Counted from the first letter of the stretch, positions 46,489-56,329 are shown. The stretch: 64,000 nt of DNA from Bradyrhizobium forestalis (GCF_002795245.1 NZ_PGVG01000036.1:1-64000); one strand, 5' to 3'. Program-made: numbers and translations. The notes: a model not told the origin generated them from the letters alone.

Positions 46489-47688
46489 TTGTCTCTCGTT
46501 GCAGAACGGCTCAATCTCGTCCGCCCCTCCGAAACCAAGGCTATCACGGCTCGTGCCGCCGAGTTGCGGGATGAGGGAGCCGATGTGATCACGCTTAGTC
46601 AGGGCGAACCGGATTTCGACACGCCTTCCGCTGTTTGCGAAGCCGGCATCCAGGCGATCCGCCAGGGGCGAACGAAATACACGGCGATCGCGGGGATCAA
46701 GCCGCTGCGTGAGGCGATCCGCACGAGCTTCGGCCGCGATCACGGACTCGATTACGATATCGACCAGATCACGGTGGGTTGCGGCGCCAAGCAAGTCATA
46801 TTCAACGCACTCTTCGCGACCCTCAATCCGGACGACGAGGTGGTGATCCCGACGCCGTGCTGGGTTTCCTATCCAGATATGGTGACGCTCGCAGGCGGCA
46901 AGCCGGTTCTCGTCGCCTGTGAGGAATTCCATGGCTTCAAGCTGCGCCCGGCGGCGTTGGAGGCGGCAATCACGCCTCGCACCAAATGGCTGATGCTGAA
47001 CTCGCCGTGCAATCCGACCGGCGCAGTCTACAGCCGCGACGATTTGCTTGCGCTCGCCGCGGTGCTGGGCCGCCATGCTCACGTCCATGTGCTGTCTGAC
47101 GACATTTATGAAAAGCTGACTTACGATACCGACTTCGCTACCATGGCTGCGGTCGCGCCGAACCTCTACGAGCGCACGCTGACAATCAGCGGTGTGTCCA
47201 AGTCCGACGCAATGACGGGGTGGCGCGTCGGTTACGGCGCAGGGCCACGGGCGCTGATCAAGGCTATGAACCTCATCCAAGGTCAGACTTCCTCGCACAC
47301 CAGCTCGATTTCACAATATGCCGCCATTGAGGCACTGTCCGGCGATCGCAGCCATATCGAGCTATTCGCGAGCGCTTTTCGTCAGCGCCGGGATCTCATT
47401 GTTGCCAAGCTGAACCAGGCCGAGGGGCTTTCGTGCCGCGTGCCTGACGGCGCCTTCTACGTTTTTCCTTCCTGCTCTGGTGTTATCGGCAAGCGCAGGC
47501 CGGGCGGCGAGGTGATCAAAACCGATACTGATTTCGCCCTATATCTGCTCGACGCTTTCGCCGTGGCTGTTGTGCCTGGCAGCGGATTCATGGCCTCACC
47601 CTATATCCGCATTTCCTACGCCTCCTCGCTCGAAGACCTCACTCGCGCCTGCGATCGCATCACCGCTGCCTGCGCGGCCCTATCCTGA
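46489..47688 (+). CDS. Class I aminotransferase, probably phosphonoalanine-type (PalB-like) by context
   Basis: A 399-residue fold-type I aminotransferase: LSQGEPDFDTP, YTAIAGIKPLREAI, NSPCNPTGAVYS, the PLP Lys in SGVSKSDAMTGWRVGYGAG and RISYASS near the end. The start is a TTG at 46489: a stop lies 7 codons upstream with no ATG between, and the degraded copy at 62430 keeps the same TTG TCT CTC opening. It is followed after 11 bases by a phosphonopyruvate hydrolase gene. The pair matches the Variovorax Pal2 scheme in which an aminotransferase turns phosphonoalanine into phosphonopyruvate for the hydrolase. Confidence 0.87.
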   Translation: MSLVAERLNLVRPSETKAITARAAELRDEGADVITLSQGEPDFDTPSAVCEAGIQAIRQGRTKYTAIAGIKPLREAIRTSFGRDHGLDYDIDQITVGCGAKQVIFNALFATLNPDDEVVIPTPCWVSYPDMVTLAGGKPVLVACEEFHGFKLRPAALEAAITPRTKWLMLNSPCNPTGAVYSRDDLLALAAVLGRHAHVHVLSDDIYEKLTYDTDFATMAAVAPNLYERTLTISGVSKSDAMTGWRVGYGAGPRALIKAMNLIQGQTSSHTSSISQYAAIEALSGDRSHIELFASAFRQRRDLIVAKLNQAEGLSCRVPDGAFYVFPSCSGVIGKRRPGGEVIKTDTDFALYLLDAFAVAVVPGSGFMASPYIRISYASSLEDLTRACDRITAACAALS

Positions 47689-47699
47689 AAGAATGCCCG

Positions 47700-48572
47700 A
47701 TGTCCCCTGCCAACAACCTCCGCGCTCGCATCGCCGAGACCAGCCTGCTCCACATCATGGCCGCCCATAGCCCGCTTTCGGCCCTCCTCGCAGAAGAAGC
47801 CGGATTCGACGGCCTATGGGCTTCCGGCTTTGAGCTGTCGGCGCTTCTTGGCTTGCCTGACATGAGCCTGGTCTCGATGACACAACATCTCGACATGCTC
47901 CGGGCGATCGCCGGACGCTCGACGCTGCCGATCGTCGCCGACATCGATACGGGCTATGGCAATGCGATCAATGTCATCCACGCCATCAACGAATACGAGC
48001 GGGCCGGCGCCAGCGCCGTCGTTATCGAGGACAAGACCTTTCCCAAAGTATCAAGCCTCATTGCCGGCGGGCGCCAGGATCTGCTGCGTGTCGAGGAATT
48101 CCAGGGCAAGATCGAGGCCGCCGTTGCGACAAGACGAGATCCGGATTTTCTCGTCATCGCCCGCACCGAAGCCTTGATCGCCGGCTTAGGCGAAGCCGAC
48201 GCCCTGCATCGTGCCGAAGCCTACGTGGAGGCTGGCGCTGACATGATCCTGATCCATTCGAAAAAGACAGATTCCTCTGAGATCGAAAGCTTTTCGCGCG
48301 CCTGGACCGGGTCAGTGCCGCTCGTGATCGTACCAAACGCCTACCCAGATCTCGACGGCGAACGGGTTAGGGCGCTCGGCAATATTTGCATGATGATCTA
48401 CGGTAATTACGGCATCCGCGCCGCTGCAACTGCAATGCAGCAGACTTTCCGTCGGATACGCGCCGACGGGGGCGTTCAGAATGCCCATAAGGACATTCTG
48501 CCCGTCGAGGAGATTTTCAGACTCCAGAAAATGGAGACGGTCAGAGCAGCGGAAGCTCGCTTCCTTTGCTGA
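47700..48572 (+). CDS. palA: Phosphonopyruvate hydrolase (PEP mutase superfamily)
   Basis: A 290-residue member of the isocitrate lyase/PEP mutase superfamily, splitting phosphonopyruvate to pyruvate and phosphate. The opening MAAHSPLSALLAEEAGFDGL, the DIDTGYGNA metal site and the catalytic stretch EDKTFPKVSS match what I recall of PalA from Variovorax (EDKTFPKDTS) and lack the Asn of mutases (EDKxFPKxNS). VIARTEALIAGLG and YGNYGIRAA also fit. It is directly downstream of an aminotransferase gene in an apparent operon. Hydrolase versus mutase rests on the single Asn-to-Ser difference plus overall resemblance. Confidence 0.85.
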   Translation: MSPANNLRARIAETSLLHIMAAHSPLSALLAEEAGFDGLWASGFELSALLGLPDMSLVSMTQHLDMLRAIAGRSTLPIVADIDTGYGNAINVIHAINEYERAGASAVVIEDKTFPKVSSLIAGGRQDLLRVEEFQGKIEAAVATRRDPDFLVIARTEALIAGLGEADALHRAEAYVEAGADMILIHSKKTDSSEIESFSRAWTGSVPLVIVPNAYPDLDGERVRALGNICMMIYGNYGIRAAATAMQQTFRRIRADGGVQNAHKDILPVEEIFRLQKMETVRAAEARFLC

Positions 48573-48936
48573 ATGATTCCGGCCGATCTTGACTATCGAC
48601 TTTGAACAGATACACCGCCTCTCCAGTCTTGCTCAGGCGCTGTGCTAGTTCGCCATTCACCGAAGCACCTGAGCTACCGCGCGCTCGCGAAAGTCTTTGT
48701 GTCCATAGCGAACAGATCGACCGCCGCGGCTACAATGAAGGCGCGTCTAAGAGACCGTGACGCAAAATTAACTATAAAGACCATCTCGCCGATCGTGTCG
48801 CTCCAGCAAGATGCTTTGCTCGCGATATCGCGTTTAGAAGCAGCAATCCGGCCATCGACATCGAAAATCTGATGGAATATGCATTTTTGGACATGCCCTG
48901 CCGAAGGAGCAGGCTTTCGAGAAGTTACCGGAGAAG
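48573..48936. other. Gap before a decayed LysR gene
   Basis: About 360 bases without a gene. GACATCGAAAATCTGATGGA (near 48855) is similar to the GACATCGAATAATGTGATGG before the intact LysR gene at 63784, a decayed copy of the same control region. Confidence 0.45.
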
Positions 48937-49832
48937 ATGACGACCGAACACGATGACGTCCCCCTCAACGCGATCTGAGTATTTGTGACGATCGCCCAGG
49001 AAGCGTGACCGGCGCAGCTAGCGTGTTGAGGACGACGCAAAGCTCGGTTAGTTGCTACCTTGACGTGTAAGACTATCTCGGGGCAGACCTCATCGAAAGA
49101 CGCGGTAGGCGGAGCGGCTTGACGAAATTCGGAAGGCTTTTTCAAACACAATTTGTGAACCGCTGAGACCGTGTGTTTCACTGCTCGGAGAATGTGCCGG
49201 CGGTATCGTCCGGGCCAATCGAATTGTGGTCCGCACGTCCCTTTCAACCTTCGCCTACTCTTTGCCGATTCCAACTCTCCAAGCATTTTCGTCCGAGATG
49301 AGAGGCGCGATCGTAGATGTGATAAGTTCACTGTCATCGCCGACATCTTCCGACGATTTCGACATTTTGACTGCACGCGATCTTTGTGTCATCGAAGCGG
49401 CCGACGATTGGAAACTCTTACAATTAGCAAGTCGTGCGCGTGGGCGCTCCAAATCACGTGAATGGCAAGAGCCTCTCCGTCATTCGATCGATGCCGATTC
49501 TGAATGTCACATCCCGACCTGACATATGCCAATGTGGCTAAGGGCGATGAACCTGACTTCAGCAGACATAAAGTCGGGGCCCCGATAGATCATAACTATC
49601 TCGCCCTGCCGGCGTTCATGACAGGAACTGCCTTCTGGTGGGCCGGAAATCATTGTTAGCGATCTGGTGCGCCGGGGGCGATTTGAATGTAATACCGGGA
49701 TCACGTACTCCCAGTGGCATGCGGTATAGGGCGTATGCGGTCGACCGCAGTGATAATCCTGAAATCGACCGCGCTTTCCGCCGGTGGCTAGTCCGCCTTT
49801 GTAAAAAGACCGCCCTTCTGGACAACATCTAG
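48937..49832 (+). pseudogene. LysR-family regulator, inactivated copy
   Basis: Starts at ATG 48937 as MTTEHDDVPLNAI, then hits stops and frameshifts. The frames AASVLRTTQSSVSCYLDV and DYLGADLIERRGRRSGLTKF align with the intact LysR gene at 63784. Later parts keep effector-domain sequence (FDILTARDLCVIEAADDWKLL) and a C-terminus (GDLNVIPGSRTPSGMRYRAY... TALLDNI) ending at 49832. At least four lesions are present. It is a paralogue of the LysR gene at the right edge, and sits downstream of the catabolic aminotransferase/hydrolase pair it may once have controlled. Confidence 0.8.
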
Positions 49833-50063
49833 CGACATACCATGAGGCTACGGCTACTAAGATGGAAGATTTGAACGCCGCCCCCCAACGAATCGCTCCG
49901 CCACATGGCCCGCTGCAGCACCAAGCTTTCTCGAACGCTGTCTGTTGAAACGAGCGGATGAATCCGTTGGATGGTCCGCAACCAAACTTCGGGCTCCTCA
50001 ACAAGCGTTCTCGTGAGAAGGCCCTTCTGTCGTGCCATCCCTACAATGCTCAAGCGCTGGTGG

Positions 50064-51728
50064 CTAGAATCGAACAAGGATCATGCTGTGAATACGATCA
50101 GCTGTTCCACCACGAACCCCGTTCGCGTCCGGAACCACCAGCGTTCGCGATCCATGAAGATACTCGAGGCCCAAGTCGACCGATGGCACAGGGCTGTAGA
50201 TCAGATTGACACTGGTAGCCCACAAGCTGCTGTTGATCGCGCTTGAGGTCGTCGTGAATTGGGTCACGTAACTCGGGTAGCTGAGACTGGTGGCTGTAAT
50301 GAGGGCATTAGCCTGAAGATTTGGAAGAAGCTTATACTGCAGCCCAACAAGGCCAGCGGTCGCCGTCACCGTATCGATTTGAGCCGCCTGAGATGTTACA
50401 CCAGGCAAACCAAAGTTGGTTACCGCTCCGAATCCTTGACTGACCGTAATGAGATAACGACCGATGCCGGGTCCATAGTTTGCCGTCGCAAACAGCGCCA
50501 GACGGTTGTCCAAGAGATTCAGCCCGCCGGTCGCACCTACACCGTAACCTATGGTCGATGCGTGATATCGTTGGGCGAGAGCGGAAGCAGCCTCGTTGTT
50601 AATTCCAATGTTACGGACCATCCCTCGGAGGGCGAAAAATGCGTTGTCCCCTCGCCAGATGACGCTCGCGGCGCCATCTGGGACCGAGCTCAAGGTAAAG
50701 CCTGCGCCACCATTAGAATCTGGATAACTCGTTCCAGCTGTACTTGTGACGTCGCTGTAAGTGTTCTCCAAGCCCACACTAAACGTCGTAGCGCCATAAC
50801 TCTTTCGGTATTGAATGGCCGCTTGGCGAACAGCGCTCGTTCCGGGCGTCGTCCAGTCAGAGACACTGCGTAGTGGGTTAAGTGTGCAATCGCTGAAGAC
50901 CGAGTAGGTCTGTCCTGCAACTACTGACCCCCAACCATCCGTATTGCCAAATTCTCCAAAAGCCAGCCGAAGCCTTGTGGTGAAGCTCGATGCAGTTGTC
51001 TGACTCGTGGGATCGGACTGTCCAGCCCAATCGACCTCGAAGTAGGTACGGGCAGCTCCGAAGCTTTCGCTAATTGGAGTTCTTGCATCAAGGGCAACGC
51101 GAGACCATCGAGCTCCGACAGCAACGTCTCCGGGAGTTTGGAGACCTTTCGGCCCACCCGATAGCGGAAGGGACGGCACTGCAATATTGTCGGATCTGTT
51201 GCGCGGACCGAGATCTCCGTAGGCATGAACCTTTGCATAGCCAGAAATCTTGAACGACGTGCTGCTGCCCGGAACTCGCATGCTCCCGGGAAAGCTTCCT
51301 TGTAGAGGATCCGCTCCACTCTGCGCCGCTTGCGCCTTCGCGCGAGCAGCTTCAGCCTGAAGTCGCGCCTGCTCTGCGTGCGCGCGTGCCTCTTCTGCTT
51401 CTTTTTGGGCGAGCTTCGCTAAATTGGTCCCAGCACGATCGCTGTGGGCCTCCGTTTGCTTGGCGGCTTCAAGTGACTGGACGCGGGTCTGCAGACGCCT
51501 TAGCGCTTTCTTTAGATCGTCCAACGACTCTTCGGCATGAGCTGGAGAAGGATACAAAAGCGCCCAGCCAACCAGGGCGCTCATCGCGAGCCATCCCGAT
51601 GCAACCAACCTGCTGGCTTGCCGCGACCGCGCAAAATCAGGTTCATATCTAGTACACAACTGTCCGCCAGATCTTTTTAGCACTGAAGCCCCCACATATG
51701 CGTAAACATAGCCAGCCATGTTTTTCAC
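50064..51728 (-). CDS. DcaP-like outer-membrane porin
   Basis: A 554-residue outer-membrane protein. A signal segment (around residues 45-65, ending PSPAHA) is followed by a coiled-coil region rich in Ala, Glu, Lys and Gln (residues 68-135), then a beta-barrel with many short aromatic-edged strands and a C-terminal Phe (MILVRF). This is the DcaP trimeric porin layout, which imports small anionic or dicarboxylate-type molecules. The start is uncertain; ATG codons within the first 50 codons would also work. It is convergent with the decayed LysR gene. Confidence 0.82.
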   Translation of the reverse strand: MKNMAGYVYAYVGASVLKRSGGQLCTRYEPDFARSRQASRLVASGWLAMSALVGWALLYPSPAHAEESLDDLKKALRRLQTRVQSLEAAKQTEAHSDRAGTNLAKLAQKEAEEARAHAEQARLQAEAARAKAQAAQSGADPLQGSFPGSMRVPGSSTSFKISGYAKVHAYGDLGPRNRSDNIAVPSLPLSGGPKGLQTPGDVAVGARWSRVALDARTPISESFGAARTYFEVDWAGQSDPTSQTTASSFTTRLRLAFGEFGNTDGWGSVVAGQTYSVFSDCTLNPLRSVSDWTTPGTSAVRQAAIQYRKSYGATTFSVGLENTYSDVTSTAGTSYPDSNGGAGFTLSSVPDGAASVIWRGDNAFFALRGMVRNIGINNEAASALAQRYHASTIGYGVGATGGLNLLDNRLALFATANYGPGIGRYLITVSQGFGAVTNFGLPGVTSQAAQIDTVTATAGLVGLQYKLLPNLQANALITATSLSYPSYVTQFTTTSSAINSSLWATSVNLIYSPVPSVDLGLEYLHGSRTLVVPDANGVRGGTADRIHSMILVRF

Positions 51729-52358
51729 GTTGGAAAGAGAATCGTAGATGTCGGTGTTAGCCGCTAAGGCATTGCGCCTAATAGCCGAGGGAGAGACGCG
51801 TTCCCCTCAAGCCAATTCGTGTCGACGGGAGTCCGCGCCGCGCCAGTTCGTTTCTGTAGTGGCAACCGCAAAGCTTCTCACGCGAGACAAAGCCCGTGTT
51901 CACGCAAGATCCCGACGCGCAGCGTTCGCCCATCAACAGGTTGAGGCATGCGCACGATATAGTGGTCGACCTTTTACACGATCGCCTCGCACGACTATCT
52001 GCTGGCGCGCCCGCAACGCTGCGAAGTCGAATAACGCTGGCCGTCAATGCAGGCCGCACATGGCCGCAACGACGCAAGCCAACGCGCTTGGTTGAAAATG
52101 TCATGCCTTAGTCCCTAGCCAGACCTCGTTTGCGCCGTCGCAGATATCGTTGGGATGCGATAGGCCAGTGACAGACATCAACTAATCCGATGAACCCTTC
52201 TCATTTGACGATTGACTTGTTCGAACGGTTTTGCCCGTCCGTTTGGCGCCGGATCGTCTCCACACGACGCGCGGACTTCCTGGCGTCCTATCTGCAATTG
52301 GGTAGTCGCCAGCTCGCAAGCGTAAGGGAAATGTTGTCGGTGCTATCAGCCAGCTCTA
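51729..52358. other. Gap with a possible small frame interrupted by an IS element
   Basis: About 630 bases. A frame starting at 52190 (MNPSHLTIDLFERFCPSVWR) runs into the IS5-type element at 52359 and would continue after its right end (53198). It may be a gene cut by the insertion, but is not recognised. Confidence 0.35.
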
Positions 52359-52424
52359 GGGTCTGTACCTAATTTGCGAACTCTGATTCCCTCGCACCAG
52401 GTTGATTCCGCGCGGGGGACTTCG

Positions 52425-52817
52425 ATGCGCAAAGGACTGTTCTGGCTCAACGACAAGCAATGGGCTCTGATAGAGCCGCATCTGCCAACGAACCAGACCG
52501 GTCCGGTGCGCGACGACGATCGACGCATCATCAGCGGTATCATTCACATGCTTCAGTGCGGCGCACGCTGGCGCGATTGCCCGCCCGACTATGGTCCGTA
52601 CACGACGATCTACGATCGTTTCAACCGCTGGGCCAAGCGCGGACATTGGCGGGCGATCTTTGAAGCGCTCGCCCGCTGCGGCAGAGACGGCGTGACTTTG
52701 TCCATCGACTCCACCACGATCAAAGCGCATCGCTCGGCGAGCGGCGGAAAAGGGGGGAGCATGAACAAGCGATCGGCCGCTCGCGCGGCGGGCGGACCAC
52801 GAAAATCCACGCGCTGA
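52425..52817 (+). CDS. IS5-family transposase, first frame
   Basis: The N-terminal transposase frame (131 residues from ATG 52425) with the IS5-type start FWLNDKQWALIEPHLPTNQ and the first catalytic Asp in SIDSTTIKAHRS. It ends just after GGPRKSTR; the downstream frame takes over near 52800-52830. IS427-type elements make the full transposase by ribosomal frameshifting here. Confidence 0.85.
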   Translation: MRKGLFWLNDKQWALIEPHLPTNQTGPVRDDDRRIISGIIHMLQCGARWRDCPPDYGPYTTIYDRFNRWAKRGHWRAIFEALARCGRDGVTLSIDSTTIKAHRSASGGKGGSMNKRSAARAAGGPRKSTR

Positions 52818-52827
52818 GCGACCCTGG

Positions 52828-53185
52828 TTGCAGACCTTGCGCATTTCATCTCACTCCGGGGCAAGCCGCAGATATTGCCGCAGGGCCGGCCCTCTTGGAA
52901 CTCGCGCCGTCCATGTCTACCCTCATTGGCGACAAAGGCTACGATGGCGACGGCTTTCGAGCCGAAATCGTCAATCGCGGCGCCAAGCCGGTCATTCCAA
53001 ACAAATCCAACAGGGTAACCCTCCACAGCTTCAGCAAACGTACCTATAAAGGGCGCAATGTTATCGAACGCTGCTTCTGCCGCCTCAAGGATTTCAGGCG
53101 TCTCGCAACTCGCTACGACAAACTCGCCAGGAATTTCCTGGCTACAGTTCACCTCGCCGCCATCGTTGCCTATTGGATCAATTGA
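52828..53185 (+). CDS. IS5-family transposase, second frame
   Basis: The C-terminal catalytic part in a shifted frame. The second Asp is in LIGDKGYDGDGF and the Glu in ERCFCRLKDFRRLATRYDK. Coordinates are approximate at the 5' end, because this frame is probably translated only as a fusion with the first frame. Confidence 0.8.
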
Positions 53186-53535
53186 GTCCGAACCCTAGAA
53201 TGAGATTTCGATCATAATGGACCGGTTGCTATCGAACCATCGCTGCAGCACCGCCTGTCGCGCAAGTTCTTCTCGCAAGTCCTTCTTCCGCAAGCCGTAG
53301 AAGTTCTCGCGCGTCCGCCGTTGCCGGGGGCGTGAACTACACCCATCGCCCGGTGCCCCCCGAGCTTCTTCGGGGTTGGACCGGCAACCTGAAATCTTTG
53401 CCGATTGGTACGCCAGTGCTAGTCTTCAGCTGCTGCAAGATGCGCAGTCGCGCAATCGAAATCTGCAACCCTTTCCATGCACGCGCAACTCGAGTTCGAG
53501 CCTGCGCTAGCCCAGGAGAATGCGAGCAGTCCAAG

Positions 53536-53886
53536 ATGTTTTCGAAGAAAATGGGTAAGACAAAGGGGGCACAGCAGGTCATAACCGACTGGCTGGAGGC
53601 CAATAAAGACGAACCGCGCGGCTTCTTCGAGATCCGCAGCGGCGGCTTTGCCGTCCAAGATCCCGGCCTCCGTAAGGCAATCATGGACAAATACAGCGCC
53701 TTCACTGACGACCGAGGCCCGGCAGAAGTTCTATTCGATATCGCAAAGAACCGCGGGTGGCGCGACGAAGACATCGATCTGCTGGCAAAGGTACGGGACG
53801 GCGGCCCCCCCTTGAAGGCGCGAGTCACGGCAGTGGATCAGGATAGCGTACGGTCCCCCCCCCCGACATACCAGCAGCGGTCGTGA
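53536..53886 (+). CDS. Hypothetical protein with a C10 tract near its end
   Basis: About 116 residues from ATG 53536 (frame open to 53332). The core (QQVITDWLEANKDEPRGFFE ... AEVLFDIAKNRGWRDEDID) is hydrophilic and probably helical with a soluble-domain character. I recognise no family. Ten consecutive C residues at 53855-53864 encode the RSPPPTY tail; slippage there would change the last ten residues. Its location among mobile and decayed sequence suggests an accessory gene. Confidence 0.5.
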   Translation: MFSKKMGKTKGAQQVITDWLEANKDEPRGFFEIRSGGFAVQDPGLRKAIMDKYSAFTDDRGPAEVLFDIAKNRGWRDEDIDLLAKVRDGGPPLKARVTAVDQDSVRSPPPTYQQRS

Positions 53887-54287
53887 TCCGATGGACAGAC
53901 GCTTGCCCTACCGCGTATCCGCCACTCTCCATCTCGCGAGAGCGTTTCCGTGCGTATCGACTAAGCGGCCGAAGGTGAACATCTCCCTCCCGAAATCAAT
54001 GAAGACTGCAAATAGCCGGAGTGATGAGGGGGTGTTGCAGCCCCTATGCATCGACCGCATCGCCGGGCCCCACATCAATAGCGCCTGCTCGCTGAACCCC
54101 CCTTCTCTTCTCAGAACTGATAGGAGAACTCCGTTTCCGTTTGGGCTATTCCTTCCAGGCTGAGCCGCCCAGCCAAAGCCACAGCCAATCGGCGGCCAAT
54201 AGCCGACCTTTAAAGTCGCTGATGCTGGTTTCGAATGCAGCGATGTGAGTAGCACATAAGTCGATCGCGAGCCGGAGCACCTCCGCT
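53887..54287. other. Gap with no supported gene
   Basis: About 400 bases; short frames on both strands, none convincing. Confidence 0.4.
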
Positions 54288-54563
54288 ATGGTTGTTCAAC
54301 ATGAGTGTGAGCTGTCATCCCATCGAAGGGGCATGGTGATTGAGGCCCTCGATTCCCGTTCAAGTGACTGCGCTCCGCCGATTGTTTTTGTCGGTAGAAA
54401 TCGGGCCGGCAACTGGGTTGCCCGCGAAAAACGGGGCGCATTTGGCGGGCTTTTTATCAACCGCGCTGAAGCTCTGAAATACGCTCTTTTCAAGAACGGA
54501 CACCATCCAGAGAGCATCATCGAAGTGGCGCGTGAGATCGAGCTCGATATTCCCAGCCCGTGA
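54288..54563 (+). CDS. Small conserved-type hypothetical protein
   Basis: A 91-residue frame with a clear small-domain look: GRNRAGNWVAREKRGAFGGL, then FINRAEALKYALFKNGHHPE. I recall short rhizobial hypothetical proteins with this GNWV...GGLF.NRAEAL pattern, but none with a known function. No operon partner is evident. Confidence 0.6.
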   Translation: MVVQHECELSSHRRGMVIEALDSRSSDCAPPIVFVGRNRAGNWVAREKRGAFGGLFINRAEALKYALFKNGHHPESIIEVAREIELDIPSP

Positions 54564-55547
54564 AGTGCAAAACAAGGATTGACCGGCCTTCTGCATCCCC
54601 CGACCCGTCGGAGCGGACACTCGCCAACCGATGTTCTCGAGCGTGCGCACTTCAACCTTCAATTAAGCAGCCCACTGGCTTTCCCCTGCAGGTTCTGTCG
54701 ATCGACAATCACGGCCAATCATTGCTTCCGCTCGATGAGACGTCACATCGTTATAAACCTGAACATTAGCCGTCCTGCCTCGTCACTGTTCCATCTAGCA
54801 CGCGGTTCATTACCCAAGCATAGCACAACAAACTAGTCGATTTCATTTGGATCGGCTATCGGGAGGTGGAATACGTTCGCGGGCTTAACGCCATCTCGTT
54901 CGCAGCGATACTCAGAAACACCCCGATCGCGGCGTCCGCCGCAAACATATTCAACTTGTAAACTCGAATCCGCTAGATCATCGAGAACGCAACCTTCGCA
55001 TTGGTGGTCCGCGAAAAGGTAGTTCATTGAGCTAGTTAAGCTTCGTGAGGATCGCCCGAACTTGGTTGAGCGCGAAGAGCGCAAGAGTATCGTGCAACGT
55101 CTACCAGCAGCGCACCTTTTGAAATGCGTTTACGGACCATCATTGCCATCTCGGTGTCCCGCCGCACCGTGTACGCCGCTTTTCCGATGACCACGATTTC
55201 AGTACCTAAGCCGCTAGGATCGCGACACTTCAATTTGCGACACGTATACGACCGCCGCGTCCGCTGCAGGGGAGACGGAACGATCGCAACGTTGGCATTT
55301 GGGATCCGACCGGCCGTCACGCCTTCAAGAGCGTTATGCGCCGATGATCTCACCTCGCCCAGTGGTACGCGGCGCCCCGCAATGCCGATCGGCGACGAAA
55401 TCGAAGCACGCCCTATTCATAGTAACAGCGCCTGTATTATGGCTATACAGCTGCGCACATGTAATTCGCCTCGCATTCCGCCGGAGCAACCAAAGTCGCC
55501 CCTTACATTTTGCTAGATTTGCATCAGCGGCAACGGAACCGCGGCCG
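54564..55547. other. Gap with no supported gene
   Basis: About 980 bases. Frames on both strands around 55036-55516 exceed 100 codons but have no family resemblance and overlap each other. Confidence 0.4.
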
Positions 55548-55757
55548 TTACTCAATAAGACGCATACGCCGCGCCTTGACAACGCATTGGATACGGGTGC
55601 TCGTTTCCAGCTTTCGCATTGCATTTTTGACATGAAAGTTGACGGTGTTCTCGCTCACTTTCAGGATGACTCCGATGGCCCAGGATGTCTTGCCCTCCTC
55701 GACCCATCGTAAGCACTGTCTTTCCCGTGCCGACAAAACAATCTCTTCATCCGCCAT
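55548..55757 (-). CDS. Short LuxR-type DNA-binding protein (no sensor domain)
   Basis: A 69-residue protein consisting only of a LuxR helix-turn-helix: LSARERQCLRWVEEGKTSWA and VSENTVNFHVKNAMRKLETS are the hallmark segments. The wording EGKTSWAI...ENTVNFH is that of acyl-homoserine-lactone receptors. The N-terminal autoinducer-binding domain is absent. A GGGAG ribosome site precedes the ATG, so it could be a free-standing DNA-binding protein, or the tail of a truncated quorum-sensing regulator. Confidence 0.75.
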   Translation of the reverse strand: MADEEIVLSARERQCLRWVEEGKTSWAIGVILKVSENTVNFHVKNAMRKLETSTRIQCVVKARRMRLIE

Positions 55758-56329
55758 GAGTTTCTCCCGGAGCAGAGAGGACGTAGGACGAGATCAGCAA
55801 ATGCCATACCAGTCGGTGGCACCGCAAACTCTGGCGGCAGACCAAGATTTTTGGGAGATTTTCCGGCGCACTTCTCCAGGAGACTGCGGTTCAACTGCAG
55901 TCCTATCGACGGGATCGCGACATACGTCGACAACGCAACAGCAGTATTTCCGACAACCGTAGCAGTCGATATTTGCTCAACATCAATGTGAGCTAGATAT
56001 CACCTTTTGGCCAAGCGTTCCTCTCCCGCAAGGGGTGAATGCTCCGTGAAGGGCCGTAGCACCTGGCTCGCGAGCCGAGACCCTCATTTGTACCAAACCA
56101 ACGTGTCGGCTGCGATCCACCATTACAACAGCCCCGCGTTCGGCGCCAATCCTACGGCGATAATGCAAGCTCTTATCGCCCCAATCAACTACCAAGGCTG
56201 GTCATTGATCGGACTCACAACAAAAAGGATATGAGCAGTAGGGTTTGTGCCAAATCGAAGCTCGGCCTCCAGGACTTCTGCATGAAGTATCGTCACAATC
56301 CACTCGGCCCAACGCAGGTCATCAATGCA
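55758..56329. other. Gap with no supported gene
   Basis: About 570 bases. No autoinducer-binding sequence was recognised upstream of the LuxR fragment. Confidence 0.4.

Larger units (their letters stand above)
52359..53195 (+). mobile_element. IS5-family (IS427-type) insertion sequence, 837 bp
   Basis: The ends are imperfect inverted repeats beginning GGGTCTG (left) and GGGTTCGG (right, complement strand). A TA duplication flanks both ends (52357-52358 and 53196-53197), the usual target of IS427-type elements. Inside are two overlapping transposase frames that need a programmed frameshift, as in this group. It appears complete. Confidence 0.8.

Noticed and set aside
48911..48935. A tts-box-like sequence on the minus strand (CTTCTCGAAAGCC)
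   Set aside because: The GTCAG block is poorly matched and no minus-strand gene follows; it lies at the start of a decayed LysR gene.
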